9,046 nt of DNA, taken from positions 4,936 through 13,981 of the forward strand of contig DCGB01000073.1 in the NCBI GenBank assembly GCA_002314515.1. The letters are read 5' to 3'. The DNA is from Solobacterium sp. UBA1789 (GTDB taxonomy: Bacteria; Bacillota_I; Bacilli_A; Erysipelotrichales; Erysipelotrichaceae). Position 1 is the first letter of the stretch. Every line of letters starts with the position of its first letter. The notes beneath the pieces are model-generated. The model did no database searches. It saw only the letters and a program-made list of their open reading frames with translations, and was not told where the DNA came from. Below, piece by piece: positions 6,450 through 9,046 of the stretch. The position numbers and the translations under genes were made by a program.

Positions 6450-7644
6450 CTTTTGTCTGATCCACAAAAGGTATCTTCAATACCCGGGCTATAAAAATAA
6501 AACTCAAAACATATAATATGGTAGCTAAAAGCACAAACAAACCATTACCTAAGAAATAATTTTTGACACCAACACCGGCAACCAAAGCTGTACCAATGAT
6601 GGCTGAAACAATTGAAGCAGCCTGATTACATGAACCATACATTGTCTGAGCCGTTGACTGCAACTCTTTTGGAGCCATCGTAAAGACATATTTATAAGCT
6701 GATGAATTCGCAAAACCCAGGCTGATACCACCAAAGATCGAAGCAAATAAAATATCATTAAAACAAGTGGCTCTAAATAACAGTATCATCCTGATGCCAT
6801 CACTGATAGCAGCCAGAATAAACATATTTCTTAAAGAAATCTTCTTTAACAATTTGCCTGAAAGTAAAAGAATGGGAAATTCAAAAGAAGAAGTAAAAGC
6901 CGAAATTAAACCGACCTTTCCCATATCACCACCAACTTCTTTAATCAGATAAGCCTGATAAGTCGTTGAAGACATCATAGGAATGAACTTACATATTGAA
7001 AAAATCAGAAAAACGATAAAATAAGGATTCTTCAGTAATTTACCATAGGGCAGTTTCTCATTCTTCTTTTCTTCCACAATTTCATCATCCGCAAACCTGA
7101 CAATATTTTTGATGGCAAAAATACAAGGGATAAAGAAAAATCCCATGATATAAGGTGTCAGATAGGCATTGTTTGAAACAATAAACTTACCAAGGAAAAA
7201 GGACATGATGATCCAGGAAATAGAACCAAAGGTACGGACAACACCATAATCAGTATTTGTTTTCTTGCAGGCCTTAATGACTGAAGTCTCCATCAAAGCG
7301 CCACTAGGACCATAGAAAATACGGGAAATGACAACAAAAACCAGACCAACGGCCAGTCCCAGAATCTTAATATCAATCGTTAATGGCACAAGAGCATAGG
7401 TCGTGGCAAACAAACCAATAACAATCATTGCCGCCTTCGAAGAAGAACGCAGATAGTCCGCAAAAGAACCAATCAGTGGCGAAGTCAGCATTGCCACAAC
7501 CGAAACAGCTGTCGTAATCAGACCAACCTGAGTCAGTGTATAACCCACTGAATCCAGATAGGTTGTCAGATACATATAAGCTGCACAGGCAAAATAGTAA
7601 GTAAATTCAACAGCACCAAATTTGAAAATAAATTTCTTGTCCAT
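6445..7644 (-). CDS. MFS transporter, LacY/phenylpropionate-permease-like (MFS_1_like)
   Basis: The 399-residue product is a 12-helix major facilitator. Hydrophobic segments fill residues about 10-180 and 207-388, with a charged cytoplasmic loop (about 183-206, DDEIVEEKKNEK) between the two six-helix halves. SPLIGSFADYLRSSSK at 55-70 corresponds to the loop 2-3 motif of MFS proteins. DYGVVRTFGSISWII at 132-146 resembles the DYGKVRLWGS stretch of the E. coli phenylpropionate permease-like protein HcaT and of LacY-type symporters. Substrate cannot be deduced; sugars, nucleosides and aromatic acids are all carried by relatives. The ATG at 7644 has AGGAGG (7650-7655) five bases upstream, overlapping the stop of the MATE gene, so the two form one operon. 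It converges on the YhcH gene and shares its terminator. Confidence 0.87.
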   Translation of the reverse strand: MDKKFIFKFGAVEFTYYFACAAYMYLTTYLDSVGYTLTQVGLITTAVSVVAMLTSPLIGSFADYLRSSSKAAMIVIGLFATTYALVPLTIDIKILGLAVGLVFVVISRIFYGPSGALMETSVIKACKKTNTDYGVVRTFGSISWIIMSFFLGKFIVSNNAYLTPYIMGFFFIPCIFAIKNIVRFADDEIVEEKKNEKLPYGKLLKNPYFIVFLIFSICKFIPMMSSTTYQAYLIKEVGGDMGKVGLISAFTSSFEFPILLLSGKLLKKISLRNMFILAAISDGIRMILLFRATCFNDILFASIFGGISLGFANSSAYKYVFTMAPKELQSTAQTMYGSCNQAASIVSAIIGTALVAGVGVKNYFLGNGLFVLLATILYVLSFIFIARVLKIPFVDQTKE

Positions 7645-7653
7645 TTCATCCTC

Positions 7654-9000
7654 CTATGCCAAATTATTATTTTTGGCCCAGTTTGAAAAACGATAATAAC
7701 TATATGGCAACAAGGCCATTGACAGATTAACCGCTACAGCACTGAAATAAATTACCTTAATATCATAACAGAAAGACAAACCTATAGTAATAAAAAGGAT
7801 CTTAACAACACATTGGGAAAAAGCTGTCATAAACATCGGCATAATCGTATTGCCGCCTCCTCTTAAAGTGCCATTATAAATATGAGAAAAACACTGCAAA
7901 GGCTCACTTATTACCAGAACCTTTATATAGAAAGATGCCTCCTTAATGACATAAGTATTTTCATTGAATAGAGCCGCTATTTCCTTAGAAAAGATAAAAA
8001 TCGGCAAGGCAATAGACAAAGAAACAATCAGACTCATAATCAGCTGAATACGAATACCCTGCTTGACTCTATCATAATTACCAGCACCCAGATTCTGGGA
8101 AGTAAAAGTCGTTGCGCTAGGTGAAAAGGCATGAGTTGGTGCATTAATCAGACTATTTACCTTATTTGAAACGACGACACCGGCAATCGCATAAGTACCA
8201 AAAAGATTGATATATTTCTGAGATAAGACAGCAGAAATAGAAGATCCCATGACCTGCAAGCCATTAGGCAAACCCAGCTTAGTGATATTCAAGGCAATCT
8301 CCTTGTCAAAACAGAGATTATTTCTATTGAGATTGATCTTTTCATCGTAGATACATAATTTACGAATACTTAAAACAGCTGATACTATCATGGCAATAGC
8401 CGTTGCCCAGGCAGCACCCTTAACACTCCAATGAAAAACAGCCACAAAAAGATAATCAAGAGTAATATTTACAATCGAAGAAACAACAATATAGTACATA
8501 GTTGCCTTGGAATTACCCAAAGCCCGAATTGAACCGGAAGTGATATTATAGACCGCATTAAAGACAAAACCAATTAAATAAATACGATAATAATCCAAAG
8601 ACATGTCCATGATCTCTAATGGAACATCCAGCCAGCTTGCCAATGGCCGGGCAAAAATCAAGCCGAAAGAAACAACAACAGCTCCTAAACCAAAACCAAA
8701 AAAGATAGCTGTAGAATTGCTTCGATTAATATTTTCATAATCACCTGAACCCCGATAACGGGCAACGACAACTGTTGTTCCTAAAGAAATACCTGCAAAC
8801 AAGGCATTTAAGGCATGAATGATAGAACTGGTTGAACCTGTGGCCGCCAGCTCACCAACACCGCCATAATTACCAATAACATAAGAATCTACCGCATTAT
8901 AAAACTGCTGCAAAAGAGTCGAAATAATAATTGGCACCATAAAAGAAATCAGTGCCTTATAGATGTTACCGGATGTCAGACTGTAATCTTTCTTCCCCAT
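7654..9000 (-). CDS. MATE family multidrug/metabolite efflux transporter
   Basis: The 448-residue product is a multidrug and toxic compound extrusion transporter, a 12-helix inner-membrane antiporter driven by sodium or protons. The N-terminus has the typical layout: a short charged tail, then PIIISTLLQQFYNAVDSYVIG at 23-43 (helix 1 with the QQFYNAVD signature), GELAATGSTSSI near 49-60, and GISLGTTVVVARYRGSGD at 70-87, the conserved end of helix 2 and following loop. A similar pattern, ASPSATTFTSQNLGAGN-like, starts the second half near residue 290. Length is typical (about 440-460). The ATG at 9000 has a purine-rich AAGGGGAG site just upstream. On the minus strand GATAAT at 9026-9031 could be a -10, but its -35 would lie outside the window. 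The MFS gene follows after nine bases. Substrate is unknown. Confidence 0.93.
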   Translation of the reverse strand: MGKKDYSLTSGNIYKALISFMVPIIISTLLQQFYNAVDSYVIGNYGGVGELAATGSTSSIIHALNALFAGISLGTTVVVARYRGSGDYENINRSNSTAIFFGFGLGAVVVSFGLIFARPLASWLDVPLEIMDMSLDYYRIYLIGFVFNAVYNITSGSIRALGNSKATMYYIVVSSIVNITLDYLFVAVFHWSVKGAAWATAIAMIVSAVLSIRKLCIYDEKINLNRNNLCFDKEIALNITKLGLPNGLQVMGSSISAVLSQKYINLFGTYAIAGVVVSNKVNSLINAPTHAFSPSATTFTSQNLGAGNYDRVKQGIRIQLIMSLIVSLSIALPIFIFSKEIAALFNENTYVIKEASFYIKVLVISEPLQCFSHIYNGTLRGGGNTIMPMFMTAFSQCVVKILFITIGLSFCYDIKVIYFSAVAVNLSMALLPYSYYRFSNWAKNNNLA

Positions 9001-9046
9001 CTTTTTCTCCCCTTATCTTTTCCTTATTATCCTATGCTTAATGATA

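Noticed and set aside
6549..6952. Short open frames on both strands within the MFS gene
   Set aside because: They lie in other frames of a well-supported membrane protein gene and show no independent support.

Overview
The window is AT-rich bacterial DNA with strong Shine-Dalgarno sites, tightly packed co-directional genes, and a gene order (M5 ribonuclease, rsmA, ispE, glmU position, prs) seen in Firmicutes. It most likely comes from a low-GC Firmicute. A gut-dwelling Erysipelotrichia-like lineage would fit the accessory genes, but that placement is an inference and not strongly supported.

Region 1 (1-5100, minus strand) is a seven-gene housekeeping operon read right to left: an RluA-family pseudouridine synthase, ispD, rnmV, rsmA, ispE, a GlmU-like protein and prs, which runs off the left edge. 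The first four junctions overlap by 4-19 bases, and the last two gaps are 25 and 3 bases. The operon combines RNA maturation and modification (rRNA or tRNA pseudouridine, 5S rRNA processing, 16S rRNA dimethylation), two steps of the MEP isoprenoid pathway, and PRPP synthesis. The most unusual member is the GlmU-like protein at 302-1420. It sits where glmU is expected, but it has no nucleotide-binding loop, is about 87 residues short in its N-terminal domain, and has lost the known acetyltransferase active-site residues. It looks like an intact, retained pseudo-enzyme.

Region 2 (5101-5169) is a 69-base divergent intergenic region. It has an imperfect inverted repeat with a -10-like element in each arm. 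The element facing left lies so close to the pseudouridine synthase ATG that a leaderless mRNA is plausible.

Region 3 (5170-6428, plus strand) is a two-gene unit: a member of the 2,4-diacetylphloroglucinol/phloretin hydrolase family, translationally coupled to a YhcH/EbgC-family protein. It is the only plus-strand unit in the window and looks like an accessory metabolic insertion.

Region 4 (6429-9046) starts with a perfect hairpin shared as terminator by the convergent genes. Then, on the minus strand, come a MATE-family exporter and, 9 bases after it, an MFS transporter of the LacY/phenylpropionate-permease-like type. These two membrane proteins form their own operon. No rRNA, tRNA, CRISPR array, insertion sequence or phage gene was seen.
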